From: Megalopta genalis
Taxonomy: Eukaryota; Arthropoda; Insecta; Hymenoptera; Halictidae
DNA length: 64,000 bases
Reading direction: 5' to 3'
NCBI RefSeq assembly: GCF_051020955.1
Contig: NC_135013.1
Span: forward strand, 7,104,001 to 7,168,000
Part shown: positions 33,145-43,999 of the stretch, piece after piece
Numbering within the stretch: position 1 is the first letter of the stretch
How the letters are laid out: each line of letters opens with the position of its first letter
Notes under the pieces: generated by a model
The model's database searches: none
Told to the model about the DNA's origin: nothing
Seen by the model: only the letters and a program-made list of their open reading frames with translations
Made by a program: the position numbers and the translations under genes

Positions 33145-33685
33145 TCGAAGAATCTCGTCGCGGAGGAAAATGATCTAACATTCGACAATTATTGTTCATT
33201 ATACGTCGTGAAATAAATGAATTAAGTCCTCGCGTTTCCTTGTAGAATTCGCCTTGCCGCCGTAAAACTTTGCGCAGTTAAAACAGTTGAAATATCGAAG
33301 ATTGCTTGAGTTTCCGCCGAACGGGCATGCTTATTTCTCTAAATTCCGCGTGCCAGAGAATTTCAGGAAACGTCGGCAGTATATGTATCGTAAATTCTAG
33401 AATCGAACGAGCGACTGTCGAAGAGTTAGGAAACGGTAGAAAGTATCGGTCGAAGTAAGTTATTATTTCATTGCGTTTCCCTGCGCATTCCGTCATTCTA
33501 AGCGCTGCAATGTGTGCACAATGAATTCTCCCTAAAAAAGTAGTCGATGTCACGCAGCTTAACTTTTCAATTGCAACTCGATTAAATAAACTTTATTGTA
33601 TTCATATATTATTATTTATTATATATTATATTTCTTATATTTTTATTTCAATTTCGTGAAATTTTTCTCGGAAATCTACGAACAT
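33145..33685. other. Unique sequence, no gene recognised
   Basis: A 91-residue minus-strand frame at 33278-33553 has no recognised domain. AT-rich from 33590. Confidence 0.45.
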
Positions 33686-33687
33686 AA

Positions 33688-33905
33688 TGCAGTAAATTCT
33701 CCCTAATTTTCCTTCAATTTGTACAAAAAAAAAGATGGATGATTCGGAAAGACGAGATACGATTATTCGAGCTTAGCGGCTCACTCTTAAAGTCGTCGAT
33801 TGTTAATAATTATAAAAACGAGGCGCTAGGCTCGAATAATTGTCCAAATTGCCCATTTTCGTTCACAAAAAAGCTGACGGAAAATTAGGGAGAATTTTTT
33901 ATACT
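33688..33905. mobile_element. CAGTAAATTCTCC palindromic MITE, diverged single copy
   Basis: Left end CAGTAAATTCTCCCTAATTT at 33690, right end AAATTAGGGAGAATTTTTTA near 33900. The interior has GATACGATTATTCGAGC and the inverse GCTCGAATAATTG around a CGAGGCGC centre. Same family as the copies at 7.7, 34.9 and 62.3 kb. Confidence 0.75.
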
Positions 33906-34049
33906 ATGTTTGTAGATTTTACAATATTCCGATATCTAAACGTTTTATTATGTAATTATTGTATTATTTATATGCATTGTCGCTTGGCAAAGGACTCGAA
34001 CAAATTTTCTAAGATAAAATACAATGTTTCGGTATTAAAATATTAGAAA

Positions 34050-34250
34050 AATAAACGTTCGAATAAATCAGAAATTATTATATTATTATAATAGTATAAT
34101 AATGGAATAATAAAATAATAGTATAATATAATAATATAATAATATTTTATTATTCTATTATTTTTTCTATTATTATATTATTCTATTATTACAATAGTAT
34201 AATAATAGAATAATAAAATAATATAATATAATAATAAATCAGAAATTATT
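34050..34250. repeat. AT palindromic tract bounded by a direct repeat
   Basis: AAATCAGAAATTATT occurs at about 34067 and 34227. Between them are AATAATAGAATAATA-type repeats and their inverse, so the tract can fold back. Confidence 0.7.
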
Positions 34251-34254
34251 CTTT

Positions 34255-34900
34255 CTGGTTTCGTGATAAAATCGCCCCGCCTGCAAAGGGTTAATTGTCT
34301 AAATTTAGTAAATAATGAAGTCAGCACATATACGCGTATCGGCGACGCGGCGGCGGTCGTAGCGTCGATCGAAGGCCCGATCTCGTTTCAGCCAATAAAT
34401 TTTCATCCGGCGCAATCTCCGGCGAAGATCCCGAGGTACGTACTCCGTGTACGGTGACCACAAAGTTGCATAAAGTCCAGGCGAAGGTTTCTCCGGGCGC
34501 GACGCGACGCGACGCGACCCGGTGGGCAGAGTTAATATCCTGCGGGGGCGTGGGCGGATGCTCGATTCTCGACGGAAGACCTCGTTTCTTCCCTCGTCAA
34601 TACCGGCACCGATCGAAACCAGTTAATTGCCGTTAATTTCAGCCGAGCCAGCTCGTTAACGTTTCGCAATATGCTGGAGCTAGGACTATAAATCGAGCTC
34701 GGACCTTTCAATTGCATCAGGCAACGCCATTTCAGGCGATGCTCGCCGGCTGAAAATTCTCCGGAGATTTTCGAACGTTCTCCGTCCGTTCAAACAAATT
34801 AATTAGACAATTTTTCAGATATCCAGCGAACATTTTTGTCGAATTCTCTGCTCGATATATTCGTTAGCAGCGTATTTTTAACTAGAAGTGTCTTTGACGA
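34255..34900. other. Unique sequence, with a possible TTAA-element right end
   Basis: CTGCAAAGGG followed by TTAA (34291-34294) resembles the right end of the CCCTTTGCRCTCG elements, but the subterminal sequence does not match and no left end is seen. GCGACGCGACGCGACGCGAC runs near 34500. No gene recognised. Confidence 0.35.
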
Positions 34901-34907
34901 ATCGTTG

Positions 34908-35342
34908 TACAGTAATGTCTCCCTTACTGACGCTCAGATTGTCCACTAAAATGGATAATTTGGGAAGCGGAGATACGATTATTCGAGCCTTGCGGTTCGT
35001 TTTTTTAATTGTGGACGATTTATAACTATAAAAATAAACCGCAAGGCTCGAATAATCGTATCTCCTTTTCCGAAATTGTCCATTTTTGTGCGCGATCTGA
35101 GCGCAAATTTGGGAGAAATCGTGGTACGGTAATGTCTCCCTACTGACGCTCGAATTGTCCACTAAAACGGACAATTTGGGAAGCGGAGATACGATTATTC
35201 GAGCCTTGCGCCACGTTTTTATAATTGTGGACAATTTATAACTATAAAAATAAACCGCAAGGCTCGAATAATCGTATCTCCTCTTCCCAAATTGTCCATT
35301 TTTGTGCGCAATTTGGGCGTCAATTAGAGAGACATTACTGTA
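34908..35342. mobile_element. Two tandem palindromic TA-flanked MITEs (217-bp period)
   Basis: Units are 34910-35124 and 35127-35340, with TA at 34908, 35125 and 35341. Ends are CAGTAATGTCTCCCTTACTG and (second unit) CGGTAATGTCTCCC, closing with GAGAGACATTACTG. The interior matches the tetramer at 7.7-8.6 kb (GATACGATTATTCGAGCC, ACTATAAAAATAAACCGCAA), so the same tandem form exists at two loci. Confidence 0.87.
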
Positions 35343-35349
35343 TTTAGAA

Positions 35350-36000
35350 ACAAACGGATGTTGCAAATTGTTCTTTTGGAAGAAGTTATCTTGGAACACC
35401 TATTAAGCGATGTAACAGCATAAACAACCATCGAACTGCAGTGTAATAATTATTTAATATTGTTACAGTGCTATCTATTATATATGAATATGCTGTATAA
35501 TAATGTTAGATATTATTATTGTATTATTCAATGACTAGTAATCATTTTATTTCGTAGAATTTTTATATCATTACTGATCGTGTTCATAATTCTGCATTTT
35601 AATTAGTAGTAACTGCGTAATAATAATTGTTCATCGAGTAATATTCAGTATTTCTTACAATATTATGAATGTAATATAACATTATTAATATAATATTAAG
35701 TAAGTGTCAATAATGTTACGTTATATTATATTAATATGTAACAATATTATATTATATTATATTAATAATATGTAACAATGTTACATTACATTATATTAAT
35801 AATGTGTAACAATATTACATTACATTATATTAATAATATGTAACGATATTATATTATATTATATTATATTATATTATATTATATTATATTATGTTATATT
35901 ATATTATATTATATTAATAATATGTAACAATGTTACATTACATTATATTAATAATATATAACAATATTATACTATATATCTAAATTTAGAATTGCGAACA
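35350..36000. repeat. AT-rich sequence with ~33-bp ATATTAATAATATGTAAC units
   Basis: ATTAATAATATGTAACAAT and variants repeat between about 35690 and 35965, with a TTATA tract at 35850-35905. 35350-35690 is AT-rich and mostly unique. Confidence 0.75.
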
Positions 36001-36004
36001 TGAA

Positions 36005-36735
36005 GAATAATAATATGAAAATAGAATAAAGTGCAAAAGATGTAAATAAAATTATTATTATTACGCACTGAATAATATTGATTGTTTGTCACAATATTGA
36101 AGAACTTTTCACTACCATGAAGAACTAATTCATCAGAGATCTTCCTCAATTAAAATTGTTTTTTATTAGTTTTTTATTAGTTAATATATCTATTTATCCG
36201 TTCGTCGGTTGAAATAGAAGCTATGAAAAAAGGTTGCACAACTTTTTCGATCTCCGGTTGAAACTCTGAATTCTTGGAGGTGTAGCCTGAACCGTGTAGG
36301 TGCTCGCGTGTATGTGTATACTTGGAATTGCGCGGTCGAAACGGGCTCGATCGACACGATTCAACGTGGGCAGCGTGGCCGGGGCCCGTGGTTACCTGGC
36401 CGGGGCACGCGCCCCGAAGGAAAGCAGAAGTCGCGAGGGCGTGGCGCCTACACGGTGCCCATTTAGAAGGAACATCCTTGCTGGGGTCGACCGAGAGGAC
36501 TTCTATAGTACTTCATCGCGATCGGAATTAATTGTCGGAAATTCTGTGGCAACTTATTCTGTCGTAGAAGCAAACGAAACACGACAGGAAATGACAAAGC
36601 GAACAGAATGAGCGCCTAAGAATTTGTACACGCGCAGAGAGCTGCGTTAAATAGTATTTTAAATGGCAAACAATAAATTCATATTTGATTTTAGATCATA
36701 CGTGTATTAATAGAAATAAACTATTTCATTTTATT
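36005..36735. other. Unique sequence, no gene recognised
   Basis: AT-rich to 36250, then a CpG-rich island to 36620. A 103-codon plus-strand frame at 36300-36611 has no recognised domain. Confidence 0.45.
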
Positions 36736-36739
36736 CTTT

Positions 36740-37150
36740 AAACACCTTCGAAAATCAAGTATTTTACTTGCTTGAAAGAATGTGCTTTTAAAAAGAAAAT
36801 ATTTTACACTTCCGAAAGAATGTACTTTTCTGAAAATTATGTGTTTTATTTGTTCAAAAGAATGCGCTTTTAAAAAGAAAATATTTTACTTGCTCGAAAT
36901 TATGTGCTTTTGAAAAGAAAATATTTTATTTGTTCGAAAGAATGCGCTTTTAAAAAGAAAATATTTTACTTTTCCGAAAGAATGTACTTTTAAAAAGAAA
37001 ATATTTTACTTTTCCGAAAGAATGTACTTTTTTGAAAATTAAGTGTTTTATTTGTTCAAAAGAATATACTTTCAAGAAGAAAATATTTTATTTATTCGAA
37101 AGAATGTTTTTTTAAAAAGAAAATATTTTATTCATAAAGAATTTTCAAAA
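36740..37150. repeat. 40-bp tandem repeat, about ten units
   Basis: GAAAGAATGTGCTTTTAAAA followed by AGAAAATATTTTAC and T-rich ends. Starts at about 36774, 36814 and 36857, continuing to 37130 with spacing near 40. Confidence 0.87.
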
Positions 37151-37159
37151 TAGAATTTC

Positions 37160-37920
37160 GATTGGCACTTCATTCGAAAAACGCTGAAAATATTTTCTGC
37201 ACAGTTCGGAATATTTTATTCGTTCAATTTACAACGATCGAATAAACTTCCGATTGAATTAAGAAATGATGTCGAAGACAAACCGATTCGAAAACGAGAA
37301 TGTATAACATTAAAAGTAGCTGGAAAAAGTGCTCGAGAATTGTGAAATTTTGGCAGGGTTCGCGCGGTCGCGGCCCCTCGGCGACGACAAAATCGGAGGC
37401 AAGCCGACCGGACGCATTTCCATATCTCCTGAAATGCATCTGGAAGGAAGAACAACCGTGTCGCGCAGGTTGACAGACGCGCGATATTTTACTGCCGCGT
37501 GTGTAACAATGCCGCTTTGTTCGTGGGCCGCGCCGGTGCCGATTTCGAGCCGGTGTTTTCAGCCGAGCCCGGAATAAATTTATTCGTTGGCCAGGCGATA
37601 CAGTTAAACGGGCGACGGCGTAACAATGGCGCCCGGCTCCTCCGACCCTCCTCTTCCGTACGCGTGAAATTCGTAATAACCCGCGCTAACACGGATGTAA
37701 ATCAGGCCCGGCACGGCCCGCCGCCGCCGTTCCGAGAAACAGGATTTTGCGAACGAACACGAGAAATATTAGATCCGGCAATAAACGGTGCATTATCATT
37801 CCAATGAGCCGCCGGTCGTAATTCAAGGAATCGTCCCGGTCCCACCGACTGGACAAATTAGACGAGATTCGGGGATCTTCGGAGACCCTGCGCAGCTATT
37901 TTTCTGGTCGTCGATTTACT
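37160..37920. other. Unique CpG-containing sequence, no gene recognised
   Basis: Frames on both strands (for example 37216-37455 minus and 37499-37807 plus) lack recognised domains. Confidence 0.45.
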
Positions 37921-37921
37921 C

Positions 37922-38343
37922 TACAGGGTGATCCAAAATTGTGGTACTTCTGAAATGAGAAATGAGGGAAATGACGGGTTCCTGAGGTCGTTCGAAGAAA
38001 CTTTTTCCTTTGCAAAAGTTTTCTCCGACGCATCGTTAACGAGTTATTAACGAAAAACGGTGACCAATCAGAGGCGAGCAGGGCTTGCGCGAGACGGCCG
38101 AGCCAACGAGCGGTCGGAGCCCAGTTCCGCAGATTGGTTCGGCCGCCTAACACTCGGCGAGCTCGCCTTTGATTGGTTCGGCCGCCTAGCGCTCGGCGAG
38201 CTCGCCTCTGATTGGTCACTGTTTTTCGTTAATATCTCGTAAACGAAGCTTCGTAGAACATTTTCGCTAAGGAAAAAGTTGCTTTAAACGACCTCGAGAA
38301 CCTCTCATTTCCTGGAAGCATCGTAATTTTGGGACATCGTGTA
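37922..38343. mobile_element. CAGGGTG foldback element, copy 3
   Basis: The element is 37924-38341 between TA and TA. Ends are CAGGGTGATCCAAAATTG and CAATTTTGGGACA-like CGTAATTTTGGGACATCGTG. Arms carry ACGAGTTATTAACGAAAAAC and GTTTTTCGTTAATATC. CCAAT at about 38064 opposes ATTGG at about 38211. The core has an internal duplication: GCTCGGCGAGCTCGCC with GATTGGTTCGGCCGCCTA appears twice. Confidence 0.75.
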
Positions 38344-38344
38344 T

Positions 38345-39150
38345 GTGTACAGGATAATGTTGCGAATAATGTCGAAATTTCTTCTTCAATATTATTTAAT
38401 TAGTTAGTTACTTTTTGGTAAGGCGCTTAACACTGAAACCAGCGAGTAAAAAACGTTACCGGTGTATACTGTTTTGTAATGACAATAATATTGGATTTAT
38501 TCGAACTTCGTACGATTTTTATAATTTCAGTAAATGCGGAAGAAAATACATAATCGTCGTTTCTTAAGAAATTGAGAAAAATGTGAGTATATTTATAAAT
38601 TTATTCGATGCGTTTACAGTTTGATATCTTCTCTGGTTGAATAAAAAAAACGTATATTTTCTGATGGTAATTCCAATAAATTGAAAATAATGGAGAAACT
38701 TTCTCTAATTTTTGCTACAGTCTTCGCTGTTTGATATTTTCCAAAAATTTCAACAAGAGTTAAATAAAAATACATTTTATTGACTAAGTATTTTAATAAA
38801 TTGAAAAAACGATGTAACAAGCTTCTAATATTATTACATAGTTTTGAATTACTATTAATTAGTTTAACTCCTATTAATTAGTTATTGAACTTTGCCAATA
38901 AAATTGGTTATGTATTTTAATAAATCGAAAACGATATAACAAACTCCTAATACTATTACATAGTTTTGAATTACTATTAATTAGTTATTGAACGTAGCCA
39001 ATTTTATTGGCTAAGTATTTTAATAAATCGAAAACGATATAACAAACTTCTAATTTATATATTTATATATAAATTTATATTATTTATATTATTATTATAT
39101 ATAAAATTTATATTATTTATATATAAAATAAAGTTTTGAATTTCAGGTAA
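38345..39150. repeat. AT-rich DNA with a 103-124-bp repeat
   Basis: GTATTTTAATAAATTG or GTATTTTAATAAATCG starts at about 38788, 38912 and 39015, followed by ACGATATAACAAAC and ACTATTAATTAGTT blocks. 38345-38600 is unique. Confidence 0.65.
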
Positions 39151-39154
39151 TTTG

Positions 39155-39840
39155 GGCAAAATCAAACCGCCGATTCGATGGAATAATCCCAAAAATAGGC
39201 GGAAAAGCGAGCAGAAAAATTGCGACGTCGCGATCGATCTCGCCCAACGATTTCGATCGCGATCGAGGAAACCGTGATTCGGCGTCGATCGTTCACGATT
39301 ACGGGGTTCGAAGTGAAAAGCTCGAGGGGATGTGCTCGCCGCGAGGAAACCGGCAGCCTAGGATCAGTCATCGAGGCGAAGCCGGAGCCAAGCCAGAAGA
39401 AGTTGAAGCGCCGCCGAGCGAGCGGGTCGTCGACGCACCCTTAATCATCGCGCGGACAAGAAAAGAAGCGCTGCTGCTCGATCGTCGTTCGAACAGGTCC
39501 TCGAGGTCTCGCCGCAAGAACGGGAATGTTAATGCGTCGCATCGAGGGTTATGACAAATGGCGCGGATTTCGCGAGGAACGCGCGAAGAGATACGTTAAC
39601 TGTCGCTCCGTAGACGCTGAAGAACCCCGTCCCTTGGCCAGCAGCAGCAGCAGCAGCGCGGATCAAGTGGAGGACAACTGTGTATTACCCCCAATCAGGG
39701 CCGCGGAGTGTTGTTCGTTCGCTCCGAGGCAGTCATGGGCGTAGATTGTGGGCCATTGCTCTGGCTCCGCTCGAGGAAAGACCAACAAAACCTATTCCGA
39801 GGCATTTTAAACGCCTTCGGCCGCCGTTGTCGCGTGCGTA
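39155..39840. other. Unique CpG-rich sequence with short CAG run
   Basis: AGCAGCAGCAGCAGCAGCG lies at 39640-39659. Several overlapping frames, none with a recognised domain or convincing splice sites. Confidence 0.45.
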
Positions 39841-39869
39841 GCTTTTTTTTTAAAAAGCGTATCGCGATT

Positions 39870-41035
39870 ATGTTGTTAATGAAATGTATTCTATTTGTAT
39901 TGTTCACAAAGTGTATCGGCGTTGCACTGTTTAAGAAGTGTACCGTGATTGCACTGTTTAAAAAGTGTATCAGAATTGCACTGTCTAGAAAGTTTATCAA
40001 AATTGCACTATTTAAAAAGTGTATCAGAACTGCATTATTTAAAAAGTAATATTATATAATAATATAATATAATATAATATATATAATAATATAAATATAA
40101 TATAATAATATAGTAATTGCTCCGTTCAAATAGTGTTCAGTAGTGTATAATATTTAAAAACTGTATCGTAATTGCACTATTTAAAAAGTATACCATAATT
40201 GCACTATTTAAAAAGCGTATCGTAATTACATTATGTAATTATTCAATTACATTATTCAAAAAGTGTATCGTAATTGTTTAAAAACTGTACCGCAATTGCA
40301 CTATTTAGAAAGTATATCATAATTGCACTATTTAAAAAACTGTATTGTAATTGCACTATTTAACAAGTATATCATAATTACACTATTTAGCAGGTGTATC
40401 AAAATTGCACTATTTAAAAAGTATATACCATAATTGCACTATTTAAAAAGTGTAGAGTAATTATACTATTTAAACAGCGTATCATAATTGTACTATTTAA
40501 AAAGTGTATTATAATTGCACTATTTAAAAAGTGTATCGCAATTACATTATGTAATTATTCAATTACATTATTCAAAAAGTGTATCGTAATTACATTATGT
40601 AATTATTAAATTACATTATTCAAAAAGTGTATCGTAATTACATTATGTGATTATTCAATTACATTATTCAAAAAGTGTATCGTAATTGTTTAAAAATTGT
40701 ACCGCAATTGCACTATTTAAAAAGTATATCATAATTGCACTATTTAAAAAACTGCATCGTAATTGCACTATTTAAAATGTCTATCATAATTACACTATTT
40801 AACAGGTGTATCAAAATTGCACTATTTAAAAAGTGTATCAGAATTGCATTATTTACAAAGTGCATACTAGTTGCTCTGTTCAAATAGCGTATCGTAATTG
40901 CACTATTTAAAAACTGTGTCGTAATTGCACTATTTAAAAAATATATCGTAATTGCACTATTTAAAAAATATATCGTAATTACACTATTTAAAAAGTGTAT
41001 CAATAATCGAACTATTATACTATTATACTACGTAA
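39870..41035. repeat. 27-bp minisatellite (TTGCACTATTTAAAAAGTGTATCGTAA), about 40 units
   Basis: The GCACTGTTTA landmark is at 39924, 39951 and 39978, exactly 27 bp apart, and continues with variants such as AAAGTATATCATAATT. A second block type, TACATTATGTAATTATTCAA, is inserted four times between about 40226 and 40665 and is itself palindromic. A TAATA tract interrupts at 40045-40110. Frames through the array are artefacts of 27 being divisible by 3. Confidence 0.92.
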
Positions 41036-41039
41036 AAAG

Positions 41040-41530
41040 CGTATCGTAATTTATATATTTATATATTTATTATTATATATTATTTATATTATTCATATTA
41101 TTCATATTATTTATTATTATATATTTATATCATCGGCAGAAGCTATCATTCCGTTTCGGTCGGAAATCATTTTCTCTGTTATCGTTGGATCGACGGCGCC
41201 TGGAAGAATTTATCGGGCGATATCATTCCGCGAACGATAGAGATCTATTAGATAGAAATCTGGTAAAAATTTAGCGTCGTCTTCGAGGAAGGCTACTTCT
41301 CTTTTTTTTTTTAGAAAACGATAGATTTGACGATTGATTGCGTTCGATTAAGAATCTGTCTATTCTCGTCGAGTCCACGATTCCCCAGCGAAATTAATGA
41401 TCTTAGACTAAAATTTTTTATTCGACTTATTTCTGTTGCAAGACAAGTTACCTCTTAGATTTATTCAAAGTTCTCCCATTCCTGTGCAATTGTACGCGGA
41501 ACATTTAAATCCAACTAGCACCCAAAACAT
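41040..41530. other. AT tract then unique sequence, no gene recognised
   Basis: TATTTAT-rich to 41125, then unique moderately AT-rich DNA. Confidence 0.5.
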
Positions 41531-41611
41531 TTAACCCTTTGCGCTCGAAGCTATTTTATCCGTAAAACAATATTTCTGACTTACAGCATTTTCATTTTAT
41601 ATGGCAAAATG

Positions 41612-42223
41612 TATTGGGTTGAGGAATAAGTTCGTAGCGCTCGTATATTTTCTTTTATTTTACAACGATTTTTTGCTGTTCGACAAAGTGTATAATATTC
41701 ATTCGATAGAGCTCTTTCTGCTCTACAAAACTGTGCTAATCGTCTTTTCGAGTAATTTAATGTTTTATTACTTTCGAGGCTCAGAAATGGAATATCCAGG
41801 AGGTAAAAAGCAACATTTTCGACACCTTCTCTTCTTCGCTTTTCATCGAGGCCAAAAAGCTGCCGAAGCAGCCCGGGACATTTGCAACGTATACGGAGAA
41901 GGTGTCACAGGCGAGTCTACAGCACGGAAATGGTTTGCGAGGTTCAAAAATGACGATTTTGGCGTCGACGACACGCCCCGCGGTGGAAAACCTTCCGAAT
42001 TCGACGAAGAGCGTCTCAAAGCACTTTCGAAGGAGGACGGTCACCGAACAAGTCGTGAATTGGCCGAAAAAATGAACTGCGATCATAAAACGATTCTCAA
42101 TCGTCTTCATTCAATGGGATTTGCCGAAAAAGTGGGAGCCTGAGTGCCTCACGAGCTTAACGAAAACAACGAAGAAAATCGCCTTCAAATAAAAATGCTA
42201 CGAACTCATTCCCCAACCCAATA
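41612..42223 (+). mobile_element. Internally deleted mariner element (608 bp)
   Basis: The element is 41614-42221 with TA at 41612-41613 and 42222-42223. Terminal inverted repeats TTGGGTTGAGGAATAAGTTC and, inverted from the right end, TTGGGTTGGGGAATGAGTTC agree except at two of the first 25 positions. Full mariners are about 1.3 kb; this copy joins the N-terminal coding region directly to the right terminal repeat and so lacks the catalytic domain. It interrupts the left arm of the TTAA-type locus. Confidence 0.9.
41787..42143 (+). pseudogene. Mariner transposase, N-terminal DNA-binding part only
   Basis: The frame from ATG 41787 gives 118 residues to a TGA. The start MEYPGG is typical of mariner transposases. 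Residues about 5-55 form the first helix-turn-helix (ending STARKWFARFK), followed by a DTPRGGKP linker resembling the GRP-type motif, and a second helix-turn-helix (HRTSRELAEKMNCDHKTILN). Transposases of this family continue with a WVPHEL motif; here the Trp position is the TGA and VPHELNENN follows in frame. Soon after, the sequence runs into the right terminal repeat. All three catalytic Asp residues of the DDD triad are absent. It cannot be an active transposase; a repressor-like DNA-binding peptide is conceivable but unsupported. Confidence 0.9.
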
Positions 42224-42321
42224 TAAGAACGAGCTGCGAAGCTCGAATAATCGTATCTCCTATTTCCAAATTGTCCATTTTTCTGGACAATCCGAGCGTC
42301 AATTAGAGAGACATTACTGTA
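42224..42321. mobile_element. Right half of a palindromic CAGTAATGTCTC MITE
   Basis: AAGCTCGAATAATCGTATCT, then AAATTGTCCATTTTTCTGGA and GTCAATTAGAGAGACATTAC to TA. The left half is missing; the mariner right end abuts this half directly, suggesting a deletion spanning the junction. Confidence 0.75.
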
Positions 42322-42500
42322 CATCGTTCAATCTTTCTGTTATCTTGTCCCGAATAAAAGTGTCCGATCCGTGGCAGCGATCTCCTTCGAAAAGCGATTC
42401 AACGAGCGCGTCGAAACGCGCGCCGCCCAACGCCGATTCCATCGGCGGAATGCAACGCGGGGTGCCTCGAAAATCGCCTTCAAATAAAAACGCTATATAT
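42322..42500. mobile_element. Unique DNA ending in a second truncated mariner 3' end
   Basis: GTGCCTCGAAAATCGCCTTC then AAATAAAAACGCTA (about 42460-42494) matches the mariner 3' region at 42147-42200, but with an internal deletion between GTGCCTC and GAAAATCGCC. 42322-42455 is unique. Confidence 0.65.
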
Positions 42501-42504
42501 ATAT

Positions 42505-42586
42505 AATATTGTATTTATATAAAAAGTAAAATATTGGGTTGGGGAATAGTAATATATAATAATATAATATATAATAATAATATAAT

Positions 42587-42633
<47 letters not shown>

Positions 42634-42825
42634 GTTGTATTTATATAAAAAGTAAAATATTGGGTTGGGGAATAGCAATATATAATAATATAATACAACA
42701 TAATATATATATATATATATTATTATTATATTATATTATTATATATTAATATTCTCCAACCCAATATTTTACTATAATATATATATTATTATTATTATAT
42801 TATATACAATATTTTTATTTTGAGT
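42505..42825. mobile_element. Mariner-end repeats forming a small palindromic element
   Basis: GTATTTATATAAAAAGTAAA followed by ATATTGGGTTGGGGAATAG occurs at 42511 and 42637 (126 bp apart). An inverted copy, ATTCTCCAACCCAATATTTTAC, lies at about 42751-42772, so 42650-42773 is a palindrome with mariner-like TIRs and a TA/TAATA interior. Confidence 0.65.
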
Positions 42826-42960
42826 TTCGTAACTCGCACAACAGTTACACTTTCAACAATCTCCCAAATCTAAACTCCGTCAATATAAACATTACCTTAG
42901 AACGTGACATAACAAACTTCAACGGTGCCTTAGAGTCACCGCGCGAGTGCAAAGGGTAAA

Positions 42961-43995
42961 CACCAAATGCGTCGACGTTCCCAAAAAAAAAATAAAAAAC
43001 AATCATCAATCACGCGCAAAGTCTCCGATCAGCGCGTTCAAGAATTGAAAGCCGCGATGCGACACGCGAACGTGTCACCGATACCAAATTTCGCGGTGAA
43101 CCCGGCGAAGGTGAATCGACGATGACGCGTGGCAGCATGGCCGCCTCGAAGCTGAGGGCCCGCGGGCGACCGGAATGGCAAAAGCCGGGGGTTGGGCGAG
43201 CCGGCCCGACGTTGTCGAACGCATTCTGCGTCGCGCGTACACGCGCCTAATCAGACAAATGTCAAAGCGGGGGCTGCCGACTGTCGCGCGCGCGCGTGTC
43301 AGCGTCCGGCAACATGGCCGGCGCGCCGTGAAGATGACTTCGTAGGTAGACGGACGCGAAAAAGCTTGAACAAAGAGAGAAAAGAGCCGGCGCCGTATCG
43401 AGGAAGGGCGACGCCGCGCCGCGGGACGGGACGGGGGAGGGTGAAACGCGGGGGAATCCTCTTCAGAGAGCCACTCGTACGCTGTCGTCGAGGCGGCAAC
43501 TGGCGATGCAATGCCGTGTGCTATATATAGGTGGCCCTGAGTGTGCAAAAATCACCCTACAAAAATCTGGATCAAGGGGCCATTCACCAACTACGCCGGG
43601 CATCGCCGGTTGCGTCTGGTACCGCGGACGCACTCGACGGACGTCGCCCTTGTCGTCGTTGTCGTCTTCGTCGTCGTCGTCGTCGTTGTTCGCGTCGTCG
43701 GGACATCGTCATCGTTCGTCCTGATGCGGCCTCTCGCGCGCTCGCTCCAACTCACGCGCCGCGACCACCATATATAGTAAAACCAGAGCCAAATCGAGAA
43801 TGCTGTCGATGGCTGTCGTTCCTCAACCCTGCCTCCCCTCCCATCCTGAGCTCTCCTTCGGCCACTTGTTAAGCGGTCGAAAGTTGCGCTAAGACCATTG
43901 CACGAATTTTCGGTCGCGAGACGAGCCACCGAAGTTCTCTCTCCAGCTGTTGCCTTTCTTCGGTACTACGGAATACCGTGGCATCTGGATTGTTC
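42961..43995. other. CpG-rich unique sequence with GTC run and a TATA-like site
   Basis: CTATATATAGG at about 43521 is a good TATA-box match and CATATATAGT at 43769 a weaker one, but I see no associated initiator or coding exon. (GTC)n-type repeat at 43640-43703. A 158-residue frame at 43075-43548 minus and others overlap in all phases; none is recognised. Confidence 0.4.
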
Positions 43996-43999
43996 CATT

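Larger units (their letters stand above)
41532..42960. mobile_element. Composite locus bounded by CCCTTTGCRCTCG ends
   Basis: Left end CCCTTTGCGCTCG at 41536 after TTAA (41532-41535); right end CGAGTGCAAAGGG closes at 42956 before TAAA (a TTAA derivative). The right arm (TAACTCGCACAACAGTTAC at about 42830, CAACGGTGCCTTAGAGTCAC at 42920) matches 8574-8717 and 9640-9767. Between them lie an internally deleted mariner, half of a palindromic MITE, a truncated second mariner 3' end and AT repeats. Whether both ends belong to one original insertion is inferred. Confidence 0.55.

Noticed and set aside
43500..43560. TATA-box promoter at CTATATATAGG
   Set aside because: AT-rich genome gives many such matches; no initiator, CAGT or downstream coding exon could be paired with it.
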